Translations under genes and position numbers: made by a program
Notes under the pieces: model-generated
Told to the model about the DNA's origin: nothing
Databases searched by the model: none
Seen by the model: the letters and a program-made list of their open reading frames with translations, nothing else
In this document: piece after piece, positions 56,003 through 64,000 of the stretch
Position numbering within the stretch: the first letter of the stretch is position 1
How the letters are laid out: every line of letters starts with the position of its first letter
Origin: JALJPB01 sp963933115
GTDB lineage: Bacteria; Pseudomonadota; Gammaproteobacteria; Enterobacterales; Alteromonadaceae
NCBI GenBank assembly: GCA_963933115.1
Contig: CAWVSL010000007.1
Span: forward strand, 44,521-108,520
Reading direction: 5' to 3'
Length of the DNA stretch: 64,000 nt

Positions 56003-58348
56003 TTATTCTTCAACCGTCCACTTCTCAACAGGGTGCTCAAGGGCAATAGCCAATACTTCTTCAATCCATTTTACTGGGTAAATAGCTAAATCCTGTTTAA
56101 CGTTTTCAGGGATTTCTTTAAGATCTCGCTCATTATCTTTAGGGATAACAACAGTTTTAATTCCCCCTCTGTGGGCAGCAAGTAATTTTTCTTTTAAGCC
56201 ACCAATAGGGAGAACTTCACCACGAAGAGTTATTTCTCCCGTCATGGCAACATCAGCTTTCACAGGGTTACCGGTTAAGCTAGAAACTAAAGCTGTACAC
56301 ATGCCAACGCCGGCACTTGGTCCATCTTTTGGTGTTGCGCCCTCAGGAACGTGGACATGGATATCACGTTTTTCATGAAAGTCGCTATTAATACGCCATT
56401 TATCTTGTCGACTTCTAACCACGGTCATCGCTGCCTGAATAGACTCTTGCATAACATCACCAAGCGAACCAGTGTAGGTAAGTTTACCTTTACCTGGTAC
56501 AGACGCAGTTTCAATAGTAAGCAACTCACCACCGACTTGAGTCCATGCAAGACCGGTAACTAAGCCGATACGATTTTGATTGTCCGCCTTACCGTAATCA
56601 AAGCGCTGAACTCCTAAAAAGTCTTCCAGATTATCTTGACTAATAGATACTTTAATCAATTTTTTATCTAATAAAATAGCTTTTACCGCTTTGCGGCATA
56701 ATTTTGATATTTCACGTTCTAAACTACGCACACCGGCTTCACGGGTGTAATAGCGAATAATACCAATGATTGCACTATCTTCTATTGTAATCTCAGCCGT
56801 TTTTAAACCATTGCGTTCGATTTGTTTTTCGACTAAATGATTACGAGCAATATTGAGTTTTTCATCTTCGGTATAACCCGCTAAACGAATCACTTCCATG
56901 CGGTCGAGTAAAGGACCTGGAATATCCATGCTATTAGAGGTGGCGACAAACATTACATCAGATAAGTCGTAATCAACCTCTAAATAGTGATCATTAAAAT
57001 TAACATTCTGTTCAGGATCTAAAACTTCAAGTAATGCAGAAGCTGGGTCACCACGCATGTCTGATGCCATTTTATCGATTTCATCGAGTAAAAATAAAGG
57101 ATTTTTAACACCCGCCTTTGCCATTTTCTGAATAAGTTTACCTGGTAAAGAGCCAATATAAGTACGGCGATGACCACGAATCTCAGCTTCGTCTCGAACA
57201 CCACCTAATGCCATACGAACATATTTACGACCAGTTGCTCTCGCTATAGATTGCCCCAGTGAGGTTTTACCAACACCAGGAGGACCCACCAAACATAAAA
57301 TAGGTCCTTTAAGTTTAGTTATTCTCTGTTGAACGGCAAGATATTCAAGAATACGTTCTTTGACTTTATCCAAACCAAAATGGTCTTTATCCAATACCTC
57401 TTGAGCAAGTTTTAAATTTTTCTTTAATTTACTGCGTTTCTTCCAGGGAACGTTAGTCATCCATTCAATGTAACTTCGAACAACTGTCGCTTCTGCAGAC
57501 ATTGGCGACATCATTTTTAACTTTTGTAGTTCAGATAAAGTTTTTTCTTTTGCCTCTTTTGGCATTTGCGCGTCTTCAATACGCTTGGCCATTTGTTCGC
57601 TTTCGTCAACGCCCTCTTCGCCCTCACCTAACTCTTTTTGAATAGCTTTCATTTGCTCATTCAAATAGTAATCCCTTTGGCTTTTCTCCATTTGTTTTTT
57701 TACGCGGGTACGAATTTTTTTCTCAACTTGTAATAAATCGATTTCGCCTTCCATCAGTGCCATTAAATATTCTAACCGTTGAGCAACGTTTACAATTTCT
57801 AATACCTTTTGTTTCTCAGCTAGTTTTAATGGCATATGTGCGGCCATAGTATCGGCAAGTTGCTCTGCATCATCGATACCAGAGACTGAAGTAAGTACCT
57901 CAGGTGGAATCTTTTTATTGAGCTTAACGTACCCTTCAAATTGAGATATCGCAGAACGAATTAAGACATCAGTGTCATCCTCGATAATTTCTGTAACGAT
58001 ATATTCAATATCGGCAGTAAAATATTCTTGTGTTTCAATAAATTTAGTAATCGTTGCTCGTTTTGCACCTTCAACTAATACTTTTACCGTGCCATCAGGT
58101 AATTTTAGCATTTGTAGAATGGTAGCAACTGTCCCTGTTAAATAAACATCATCAGCATTAGGATCATCAACAGCAGCGTCCTTTTGAGCTACTAAAAACA
58201 CTTGTTTATCGGCTTCCATGGCAATATCTAAACAACGAATGGATTTCTCACGACCCACAAATAATGGAATGACCATTTGTGGGTAAACCACAACATCACG
58301 TAAGGCAAGAACGGGGATATCAAATACACCTGAAGTATCAGTGCTCAT
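56003..58348 (-). CDS. lon: ATP-dependent protease Lon
   Basis: A 781-residue Lon (E. coli 784). The ATG at 58348 (MSTDTSGVFDIPVLALRDVVVYP) is used; the frame opens 12 codons earlier. It has the N-terminal substrate domain, AAA+ domain with Walker A GPPGVGKTSLG and Walker B PLFLLDEIDKM, and the protease domain with Ser in KDGPSAGVGM and Lys in PIGGLKEKLLAAHRGG. A sigma-32-like promoter lies about 95 bases upstream. It follows clpX, separated by a terminator. Confidence 0.97.
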   Translation of the reverse strand: MSTDTSGVFDIPVLALRDVVVYPQMVIPLFVGREKSIRCLDIAMEADKQVFLVAQKDAAVDDPNADDVYLTGTVATILQMLKLPDGTVKVLVEGAKRATITKFIETQEYFTADIEYIVTEIIEDDTDVLIRSAISQFEGYVKLNKKIPPEVLTSVSGIDDAEQLADTMAAHMPLKLAEKQKVLEIVNVAQRLEYLMALMEGEIDLLQVEKKIRTRVKKQMEKSQRDYYLNEQMKAIQKELGEGEEGVDESEQMAKRIEDAQMPKEAKEKTLSELQKLKMMSPMSAEATVVRSYIEWMTNVPWKKRSKLKKNLKLAQEVLDKDHFGLDKVKERILEYLAVQQRITKLKGPILCLVGPPGVGKTSLGQSIARATGRKYVRMALGGVRDEAEIRGHRRTYIGSLPGKLIQKMAKAGVKNPLFLLDEIDKMASDMRGDPASALLEVLDPEQNVNFNDHYLEVDYDLSDVMFVATSNSMDIPGPLLDRMEVIRLAGYTEDEKLNIARNHLVEKQIERNGLKTAEITIEDSAIIGIIRYYTREAGVRSLEREISKLCRKAVKAILLDKKLIKVSISQDNLEDFLGVQRFDYGKADNQNRIGLVTGLAWTQVGGELLTIETASVPGKGKLTYTGSLGDVMQESIQAAMTVVRSRQDKWRINSDFHEKRDIHVHVPEGATPKDGPSAGVGMCTALVSSLTGNPVKADVAMTGEITLRGEVLPIGGLKEKLLAAHRGGIKTVVIPKDNERDLKEIPENVKQDLAIYPVKWIEEVLAIALEHPVEKWTVEE

Positions 58349-58441
58349 AAAGTCTCTCTCGGAAATAATATATGAAGTGAACATTGATAAATTAAGCGAT
58401 TCATCATCGCTTGAACAAAATCAAAATGTTCTTTAGAAAAT

Positions 58442-58469
58442 ATATGGGGTTGTTAGCTTAGCTTTCAAC
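58442..58469 (-). promoter_or_regulatory. Sigma-32-type heat-shock promoter of lon
   Basis: On the minus strand GTTGAAA, 13 bases, CCCCATAT. This matches the RpoH consensus CTTGAAA-N(11-16)-CCCCATnT in all but the first base, with the -10 element exact. It lies about 95 bases before the lon ATG and just after the clpX terminator. E. coli lon has a promoter of the same kind. Confidence 0.8.
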
Positions 58470-58481
58470 AGATAGACAAAA

Positions 58482-58506
58482 AAAAGAGCCATTTAGGCTC
58501 TTTTTT
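58482..58506 (-). terminator. Terminator of clpX
   Basis: GAGCC-TAAAT-GGCTC stem with flanking A/T pairs and eight Ts on the minus strand, about 30 bases after the clpX stop. Confidence 0.88.
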
Positions 58507-58534
58507 CTTCATAATAACTAAAACAATCAGAAAA

Positions 58535-59812
58535 CTATTCTGAAACAGCTCTATTATTAGGATTTTCAAAAATAACTAATGGCTTTGACTCACCTTTGAT
58601 TACTGCTTCATCAACAACAACTTTAACTGCACTCTCAAGTGATGGTAATTCGTACATAGTCTCAAGTAAAACGCCTTCAACTATTGAGCGTAAACCACGA
58701 GCACCGGTTTTACGAGTCATCGCTTTGTGGGCAATAGCACGCAATGCATCTTTTCTAAACTCTAATTCAACACCTTCCATATCAAAAAGTGCTGTAAATT
58801 GTTTAGTTAATGCGTTTTTAGGTTCTTGTAGAATTTGAATTAATGCATCTTCATCTAGTTCAGTTAAGGTAGCTACAACAGGTAAACGGCCAATAAATTC
58901 AGGTATCAGACCATACTTAACTAAGTCTTCTGGCTCTACATCTTGGAAGTTTTGGGTTAATGTTTTTATTGAATCTTTACCACGAACTTCAGCACCAAAA
59001 CCAATACCTGTTCCTTTTAAAGAGCGTTGTTCAACCACTTTATCAAGTCCTGAGAAAGCACCGCCACAAATAAATAAAATCTTAGATGTGTCAACCTGTA
59101 AAAATTCTTGTTGAGGATGTTTACGACCACCTTGTGGTGGTACTGATGCAATCGTGCCCTCAATCAATTTCAATAACGCTTGTTGAACACCCTCACCAGA
59201 AACATCACGAGTAATTGATGGATTATCTGATTTACGTGAAATTTTATCAATTTCATCAATATAAACGATGCCACGTTGTGCTTTATCTACATCATAGTCA
59301 CATTTTTGTAATAATTTCTGAATAATGTTTTCAACATCTTCACCAACATAACCGGCTTCTGTCAATGTAGTTGCATCAGCCATAGTAAAAGGCACATCAA
59401 GTAACCTTGCTAAAGTTTCAGCAAGCAATGTTTTACCTGAACCCGTGGGCCCGATAAGTAAAATATTACTTTTCCCTAGCTCAATACCGTTATGAGTATC
59501 ACCGTTACGAAGGCGTTTATAATGATTATAAACCGCAACTGCTAATACTTTCTTGGCATGGTCTTGCCCAATAACATAATCGTCTAAGTCTTCACGAATC
59601 TCCATCGGAGTCGGTAAGCTTTCTTTATCTTCTGTAGGTGATATTTCTTTAATTTCTTCACGAATAATATCGTTACAAAGCTCAACACACTCATCACAAA
59701 CAAAAACCGAAGGCCCTGCAATTAATTTGCGCACTTCGTGTTGGCTTTTACCGCAAAAAGAACAATACAGTAATTTGCCGTCATCACCGTCACCACTTTT
59801 TATATCGGTCAT
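58535..59812 (-). CDS. clpX: Clp protease ATP-binding subunit ClpX
   Basis: A 425-residue unfoldase. The zinc-binding domain has [11 protein letters not shown] and CDECVELC (residues 17-46). The AAA+ domain has Walker [14 protein letters not shown], Walker [11 protein letters not shown] and the IGF loop (GIGFGAEV) that docks on ClpP. Sequence ends with a normal C-domain. It is 100 bases downstream of clpP in the conserved tig-clpP-clpX-lon order. Confidence 0.97.
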   Translation of the reverse strand: MTDIKSGDGDDGKLLYCSFCGKSQHEVRKLIAGPSVFVCDECVELCNDIIREEIKEISPTEDKESLPTPMEIREDLDDYVIGQDHAKKVLAVAVYNHYKRLRNGDTHNGIELGKSNILLIGPTGSGKTLLAETLARLLDVPFTMADATTLTEAGYVGEDVENIIQKLLQKCDYDVDKAQRGIVYIDEIDKISRKSDNPSITRDVSGEGVQQALLKLIEGTIASVPPQGGRKHPQQEFLQVDTSKILFICGGAFSGLDKVVEQRSLKGTGIGFGAEVRGKDSIKTLTQNFQDVEPEDLVKYGLIPEFIGRLPVVATLTELDEDALIQILQEPKNALTKQFTALFDMEGVELEFRKDALRAIAHKAMTRKTGARGLRSIVEGVLLETMYELPSLESAVKVVVDEAVIKGESKPLVIFENPNNRAVSE

Positions 59813-59912
59813 ACGGTACCTCTAATCATTTAAATTCTAGTGTTTATTCGTTTAACTGTCATTTTGAATATTTAATATTTTATCCAGGTAACAATTTAGC
59901 TGACGAATAAGT

Positions 59913-60554
59913 TTATTTACTTATTTCTCTTTGTTCTAATATGGCATCAACTAAACCATATTCAACTGCGCTCTCTGCACTCAAGAAATTATCACGGTCA
60001 GTATCTTGTGAGACTTTATCTAAAGCTTGCCCTGTATGGCTTGCCATTAGGCGGTTTAATTTATCTTTAATATATAAAATTTCTTTGGCATGAATTTCAA
60101 AATCAGACGCTTGGCCCTGAAATCCACCGAGTGGCTGGTGAATCATCACACGAGCATTAGGTAAACAATAACGTTTTCCTTTTTCACCACCTGATAATAA
60201 GAATGCGCCCATACTTGCTGCTTGACCAATACAAACAGTACTTATATTTGGCTTAATGAATTTCATAGTATCGTAAATCGCCATGCCAGCAGTTACTGAG
60301 CCACCGGGTGAGTTGATATATAAAAAAATATCTTTATCTGGACTTTCTGATTCTAAAAATAATAGTTGAGCAACAATTAAGTTCGCCATGTGATCTTCAA
60401 CTTGACCACATAAAAAAATCACTCGCTCTTTTAATAAACGAGAATAAATATCATAAGAACGTTCGCCTTTTGGTGTTTGTTCAACAACCATAGGCACTAG
60501 TGCACTCTCTGTCGTACTAGTTAAATCGTGAGAATTGTTCATTGAAGTAAACAA
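59913..60554 (-). CDS. clpP: Clp protease proteolytic subunit ClpP
   Basis: A 213-residue serine protease: Ser in [11 protein letters not shown], His in [11 protein letters not shown] and Asp in DTDRDNF form the triad. The propeptide precedes [12 protein letters not shown] at 60554 is favoured as start because AAGGA lies 7 bases before it; the ATG at 60542 is 19 bases from that site. A hairpin terminator or attenuator lies just upstream of the ribosome site. Confidence 0.96.
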   Translation of the reverse strand: MFTSMNNSHDLTSTTESALVPMVVEQTPKGERSYDIYSRLLKERVIFLCGQVEDHMANLIVAQLLFLESESPDKDIFLYINSPGGSVTAGMAIYDTMKFIKPNISTVCIGQAASMGAFLLSGGEKGKRYCLPNARVMIHQPLGGFQGQASDFEIHAKEILYIKDKLNRLMASHTGQALDKVSQDTDRDNFLSAESAVEYGLVDAILEQREISK

Positions 60555-60571
60555 ATATATATCCTTAAATT

Positions 60572-60606
60572 AAAAAATGGCTCGTATGTCCCCATACAAG
60601 CCATTT
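60572..60606 (-). terminator. Terminator or attenuator between tig and clpP
   Basis: On the minus strand AAATGGCT(T)GTATG, GGGA loop, CATAC(G)AGCCATTT with a single mismatch, then further Ts. It ends 18 bases before the clpP start, so it would end tig transcripts and leave clpP dependent on read-through or on a promoter inside the hairpin region. Confidence 0.7.
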
Positions 60607-60616
60607 AAGCTATTGC

Positions 60617-60631
60617 TTGACATAATGTCAA
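60617..60631. promoter_or_regulatory. 15-base palindrome upstream of clpP
   Basis: TTGACATAATGTCAA, a perfect 7-base inverted repeat around one A, lies 63 bases upstream of the clpP start in the tig-clpP gap. On the minus strand it includes TTGACA, a perfect -35 hexamer. It may be an operator or a -35 element. Confidence 0.4.
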
Positions 60632-60700
60632 TCGAAAGCGTTAACCCTATGCAAATTAATTCACGTTCAACGATGAAAGTGAATGAATTTCACACAAAAA

Positions 60701-62008
60701 TTACTTACCTTCAGGATTCATAATGTCTTTGAAGCTAGCTTTCTTACTTTTAATTGTTGCCTTTTCAAGTAAAAAGTCAACAGCTTGTTCTTCTAAAGCA
60801 ACATTTTGCATTTGTTGTTTCATTTCATCGTTGCTGCTGTAGTAATCAATAACTTCTTGCGGATCTTCGTATGCAGAAGCGGCAGAACTGATTAACTCTT
60901 TAACTTTTTCTTCGTCAACTTTTAACTCATTAACTTTAATTATTTCGCCAAGCAACAAACCAATTTTCACACGACGTTGAGCTTGTTCAGTAAACATATC
61001 TGCAGGTAATTCAGGCATATTTGCAGGATCCATTTGACCCGCAAAACGTTCCATCGCTTGTTTACGTAAAACATCAACTTCTTGTGCTACAAGTGCGCTT
61101 GGTAGGTCAACTTCATTTGTCGATAATAAACCTTCAATGACTTGCTCTTTAACTTTGACTTTAACCGCTTGAGATAATTCACGTGTCATGTTCTTACGAA
61201 CTTCATCACGTAAGGCTTCTACACCGCCTTCCTCAATATTGAAAAGTTTAGCAAACTCTTCATCAATTTTAGGTAATGCCGGTCCTTCTGTTTTATTAAC
61301 AACAATGTCAAACTCAGCTTCTTTACCTTTGAGGTTTTCAGCGTGATAATCTTCAGGGAATTCAACAGTAATCGTTTTTGCTTCACCCGCTTTCATACCA
61401 ACAATATCTTTTTCAAAACCAGGAATCATACGACCAGCGCCGAGTTCCAATTCAAAGTTCTCTGCTTTACCACCTTCAAAATCTTCACCATTAATACGGC
61501 CAGTAAAGTCGATTGTTAACTTATCACCTTTTTTGGTTTTACGTTTATTCTCTTTCCAGGTTTTATGTTGGTTTTGTAACGTCTCAAACATATCATCTAA
61601 ATCAGCATCTGTTACTTCAACAGCAGGCTGCTCAACAGTAATTTTTTCTAAATCTTTTAATTCTACTATTGGGTAAATCTCAAACGTTGCTTCAAATTCA
61701 AACGCTTTGCCATCTTCGTTGCTTTTAGCAACAAAATTAGGACGACCTGCAGGATTTAATTTTTCAGCAACAATTGCATCAACAAAGTTACGCTGCATTA
61801 ATTCACCAGCGACTTCTTGACGAACAGATTGGCCGTAGCGCTTCTGAATTACCGATGGTGGAACTTTACCAGGACGAAAACCGTTAATACGTTGTGTCTT
61901 AGCGATATGACGCAGACGGTTTTTAACTTCAACATCTACTGTTTCGGCAGGAACAGAAATAGTCAAACGACGTTCCAAACCTTGTGTAGTCTCAACTGAA
62001 ACTTGCAT
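60701..62008 (-). CDS. tig: Trigger factor
   Basis: A 435-residue ribosome-bound chaperone. The N-terminal ribosome-binding signature is GFRPGKVP (residues 43-50); the FKBP-type prolyl isomerase domain is at about 155-245 ([21 protein letters not shown]); the rest is the helical C-domain. Length matches E. coli (432). It heads the tig-clpP-clpX-lon cluster. Confidence 0.96.
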   Translation of the reverse strand: MQVSVETTQGLERRLTISVPAETVDVEVKNRLRHIAKTQRINGFRPGKVPPSVIQKRYGQSVRQEVAGELMQRNFVDAIVAEKLNPAGRPNFVAKSNEDGKAFEFEATFEIYPIVELKDLEKITVEQPAVEVTDADLDDMFETLQNQHKTWKENKRKTKKGDKLTIDFTGRINGEDFEGGKAENFELELGAGRMIPGFEKDIVGMKAGEAKTITVEFPEDYHAENLKGKEAEFDIVVNKTEGPALPKIDEEFAKLFNIEEGGVEALRDEVRKNMTRELSQAVKVKVKEQVIEGLLSTNEVDLPSALVAQEVDVLRKQAMERFAGQMDPANMPELPADMFTEQAQRRVKIGLLLGEIIKVNELKVDEEKVKELISSAASAYEDPQEVIDYYSSNDEMKQQMQNVALEEQAVDFLLEKATIKSKKASFKDIMNPEGK

Positions 62009-62386
62009 TTACTTACCTCAAAACTTAGCGTATTTACGCATTCAAGAACGACTTTATCTACAAGAATAAACATCAAAATGTATGTTTACTCTTGTTATAT
62101 ACCCTAAATAGACAGTGCTATTAGAGCTCGGAAAACCCGAATAAATATGGTTCAGATTAAAATAGTGACGCGAAATTATAGCGGTGCTAGAGACAAGAGT
62201 CGAGGGGATAAGTGAAATAATTTGCTAAATGTATGAAATTCAGCACCCAAGTGGTGTTAATTCATCATTATCGTCAACTAATGGCATTAGATTACTATTT
62301 TGTAATATATTTATTGGATAGTGAGAACTTGAGGAAATATTAAAAATCAAAGGAAGTTATATAGATAATAAATGAGGATTATAAAG
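62009..62386. other. Spacer between the tRNA operon and tig
   Basis: About 378 bases without a gene. It contains the tig promoter (62175-62203) and the 3' trailer of the tRNA operon. I see no strong intrinsic terminator for the tRNA transcript. Confidence 0.45.
62175..62203 (-). promoter_or_regulatory. Probable tig promoter
   Basis: TCGACT, 17 bases, TATAAT on the minus strand. The -10 is a perfect match and the -35 matches TTGACA at four of six positions. It lies about 165 bases upstream of the tig start. Confidence 0.5.
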
Positions 62387-62463
62387 TGGTCGGTGATGCA
62401 GGATTCGAACCTGCGACCCCTTGGACCCAAACCAAGTGCGCTACCAAGCTGCGCTAATCACCG
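62387..62463 (-). tRNA. tRNA-Pro (anticodon TGG), second copy in transcript
   Basis: A 77-base cloverleaf with acceptor CGGTGAT/ATCACCG, anticodon loop TTTGGGT (anticodon TGG), T arm GCAGG-TTCGAAT-CCTGC and encoded CCA. Identical in sequence to the copy at 62723-62799. Confidence 0.97.
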
Positions 62464-62490
62464 ACGGATATACTATTTTAACAGGGTAAA

Positions 62491-62567
62491 TGGGGTGGCT
62501 AAAGGGACTTGAACCCTCGACAACCGGAATCACAATCCGGGGCTCTACCAACTGAGCTATAGCCACC
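62491..62567 (-). tRNA. tRNA-His (anticodon GTG)
   Basis: A 77-base cloverleaf with the extra 5' G (G-1) opposite C73, acceptor GTGGCTA, anticodon loop TTGTGAT (anticodon GTG) and encoded CCA. Near-identical to E. coli tRNA-His. Confidence 0.97.
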
Positions 62568-62602
62568 ATAAATCTTTACTGACACTACATTTTAAATAAT
62601 TA

Positions 62603-62679
<77 letters not shown>

Positions 62680-62722
62680 ATAATTACCTACAGAAGCATC
62701 TGACCACTTATTATTTAAAAAG

Positions 62723-62799
62723 TGGTCGGTGATGCAGGATTCGAACCTGCGACCCCTTGGACCCAAACCAAGTGCGCTACCAAGCTGCGCTAATCACCG
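62723..62799 (-). tRNA. tRNA-Pro (anticodon TGG), first gene of the tRNA operon
   Basis: A 77-base cloverleaf identical to the copy at 62387-62463, including encoded CCA and a few flanking bases (AAGTGG on the plus strand). It is first in transcription order Pro-Arg-His-Pro. Confidence 0.97.
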
Positions 62800-62849
62800 A
62801 TAATTCTCTATTAAAAGCAATAAATATGTGTTGCTTTCAACGGGTGCGG

Positions 62850-62878
62850 ATATTACCGAGTTGCATAAGCCCAGTCAA
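62850..62878 (-). promoter_or_regulatory. Strong promoter of the tRNA operon with GC discriminator
   Basis: TTGACT, 17 bases, TAATAT on the minus strand, followed by CCGCACCCG. The hexamers match the sigma-70 consensus at 5 of 6 and 5 of 6 positions. A GC-rich discriminator after the -10 is the hallmark of stringently controlled stable-RNA promoters. It lies 51 bases upstream of the first tRNA. Confidence 0.8.
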
Positions 62879-63069
62879 ACGTTTTTTATAAAAAATGTGT
62901 TGTTCGCTCATTTTTAAATCATATCGGTCAATATTAACCAAAAACTGCTTAAAGTAAGTACTTTTAAATAATTTAACTGACTGATCAAATACAACTTGCT
63001 ACAAAATTGAAAATCACGTCCAAATAATCAGTAGTAATAATAAGTTGTCGTACATACAATGGGCAATTG

Positions 63070-63600
63070 TTAGCGCGCATAACCACTACCAATAGCTTGA
63101 AATGGCATTTTCAACTCCAGCTCGGGTATTTGAAGGCCAATCCATGCAGGGAATGTATTACTGTTTGGTCCAGGAAAAACATTGTATACATTAGCCCAGG
63201 GATATCGACTAACCGCTTCAACAATTTTGGGAATAAGCTTTGCCGCTTTGTCACCAGTAATTGATAGAATTTTTTCTGGCTTAGCGCCATACCAATAACG
63301 ATCTGGACTAATGGTTTTATACTCATTAAGTGCCGGTAAACCTTGCCTTAATCGCCAACCGACCACTTCGTAAACAGTATACTCTTCAGAATTTTTTTCT
63401 TTAATCGCAATCCATGAGTGAACAGCAAACCACCCTCGCCAACTAAAGGCATCCGCAGCATAGATTTCAATAACCGCTTTTGTTTCTATTGATGGTTTTG
63501 GTGCAATTCCAGCCGGTTCTCTGCTTGCTGTTTGCCAATTAGAGTTTGAACAGGCAGAAATAGAGGTGAATAATATAATTATTAAGATTTTTTTTATCAT
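63070..63600 (-). CDS. DUF3750-family lipoprotein
   Basis: A 176-residue envelope protein. The signal peptide ends in the lipobox-like SISACS (Cys at 17). The body has FSWRGWFAVHSWIAIKEK, YEVVGWRLRQGLP and RYPWANVYNVFPGPNSNTF, the DUF3750 signatures. The family is uncharacterised. It is flanked by tRNA genes on both sides and stands alone. Confidence 0.85.
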   Translation of the reverse strand: MIKKILIIILFTSISACSNSNWQTASREPAGIAPKPSIETKAVIEIYAADAFSWRGWFAVHSWIAIKEKNSEEYTVYEVVGWRLRQGLPALNEYKTISPDRYWYGAKPEKILSITGDKAAKLIPKIVEAVSRYPWANVYNVFPGPNSNTFPAWIGLQIPELELKMPFQAIGSGYAR

Positions 63601-63948
63601 TTTTGCCTTTAATACTAATGATTTCTATAAAAATGAATTGTTTACTAACAATGTCGTCTGACCTTACTCATTAAAGCCAGCTGTATCGCCCTTCAAATAG
63701 TGGTGAGGCAATATAATCATCAAGAGCGTTTTTCTAAATAAGAAAAACATATCAAGCAATAAGACAAAATGCAAAGCCGCTATTAAAACGAATAAAGATA
63801 ACCATTCGTTTAATTTTGTACTTATCAGGTAAAAAAATAAATCTAAAAATATTTGAGATAATCATTTTATATGATAACTCTAATTTTATCGCAGAGTTAC
63901 ATTTCAGAATAATTTGAGTTAATTTTGATAAAGAAGGTTGAAAAGAAG
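63601..63948. other. Spacer between the DUF3750 gene and the partial tRNA
   Basis: About 348 AT-rich bases with no credible gene. It holds the DUF3750 promoter and the end of the tRNA transcript. Confidence 0.4.
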
Positions 63949-64000
63949 TGGCGGTGACGGAGAGATTCGAACTCTCGAAAGGTTGCCCTTTACTCGCTTT
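63949..64000 (-). tRNA. Partial class II tRNA, probably tRNA-Ser (5' half outside window)
   Basis: The 3' part of a tRNA: a long variable arm AAAGG-GCAA-CCTTT, T arm GAGAG-TTCGAAT-CTCTC, acceptor strand GTCACCG and encoded CCA (63949-63951). The long variable arm and the GCCA end fit tRNA-Ser. The anticodon is beyond the window; the stem GCGAG would fit the GCT isoacceptor, but this is a guess. Confidence 0.75.

Overview
The window looks like a chromosome segment from a cold-water marine gammaproteobacterium of the Alteromonadales, best guess a Colwellia-type organism. The basis is the AT-rich sequence, the gene orders (fab cluster, tig-clpP-clpX-lon-hupB-ppiD, tyrR-ycjFX-psp-sap), a PsrA-like regulator, and lineage-typical genes such as the photolyase island and an M2 dipeptidase. 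The genus is inferred from gene content and style; no comparison was run. I see no transposase, integrase, phage or CRISPR locus.

Region 1 (1-12.3 kb, nearly all minus strand) is a long housekeeping array. In transcription order it runs yceD, rpmF, plsX, fabD, fabG, acpP, fabF, pabC, mltG, tmk, holB, pilZ, tatD (cut by the window edge). It covers phospholipid and fatty acid synthesis, folate, murein, dTTP and the clamp loader. fabH, which in E. coli lies between plsX and fabD, is missing here. A divergent yceF (Maf) gene and an rluC-HAD phosphatase pair follow.

Region 2 (12.3-22 kb) holds rne with a structured leader and a C-terminal tail containing twelve 14-residue acidic repeats. It continues with a DASS anion symporter, nagZ, a PsrA-like TetR regulator with a palindromic operator, an orphan terminator that may end a small RNA, and an exported M2 peptidyl-dipeptidase.

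Region 3 (22-30 kb) is accessory. An alpha/beta hydrolase with RsbQ's catalytic residues at the same positions is encoded 4 bases upstream of a PAS-GGDEF diguanylate cyclase, which suggests a small-molecule-to-c-di-GMP module. A stand-alone J-domain protein with three unrecognised acidic proteins follows, then a VOC protein and a lipoprotein amidase.

Region 4 (29.6-34.9 kb) is a light and DNA-repair island: a CRY-DASH, a second photolyase-family protein with a lysine-rich tail, a DUF2256 zinc-ribbon protein and an FeS-type (PhrB-like) photolyase in one tightly overlapping operon, with a TIGR03643-type small protein nearby.

Region 5 (35-53 kb) contains a glycine-zipper lipoprotein, an MscS-type channel, a PilJ-domain diguanylate cyclase, the maiA-fahA end of tyrosine catabolism, tyrR with tandem TYR boxes, ycjXF, the phage-shock genes pspABC/pspF and the sapABCDF peptide transporter operon.

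Region 6 (53-64 kb) is protein quality control (ppiD, hupB, lon with a sigma-32-type promoter, clpX, clpP, tig), a Pro-Arg-His-Pro tRNA operon with a strong stringent-type promoter, a DUF3750 lipoprotein and a tRNA cut by the window end, probably tRNA-Ser.
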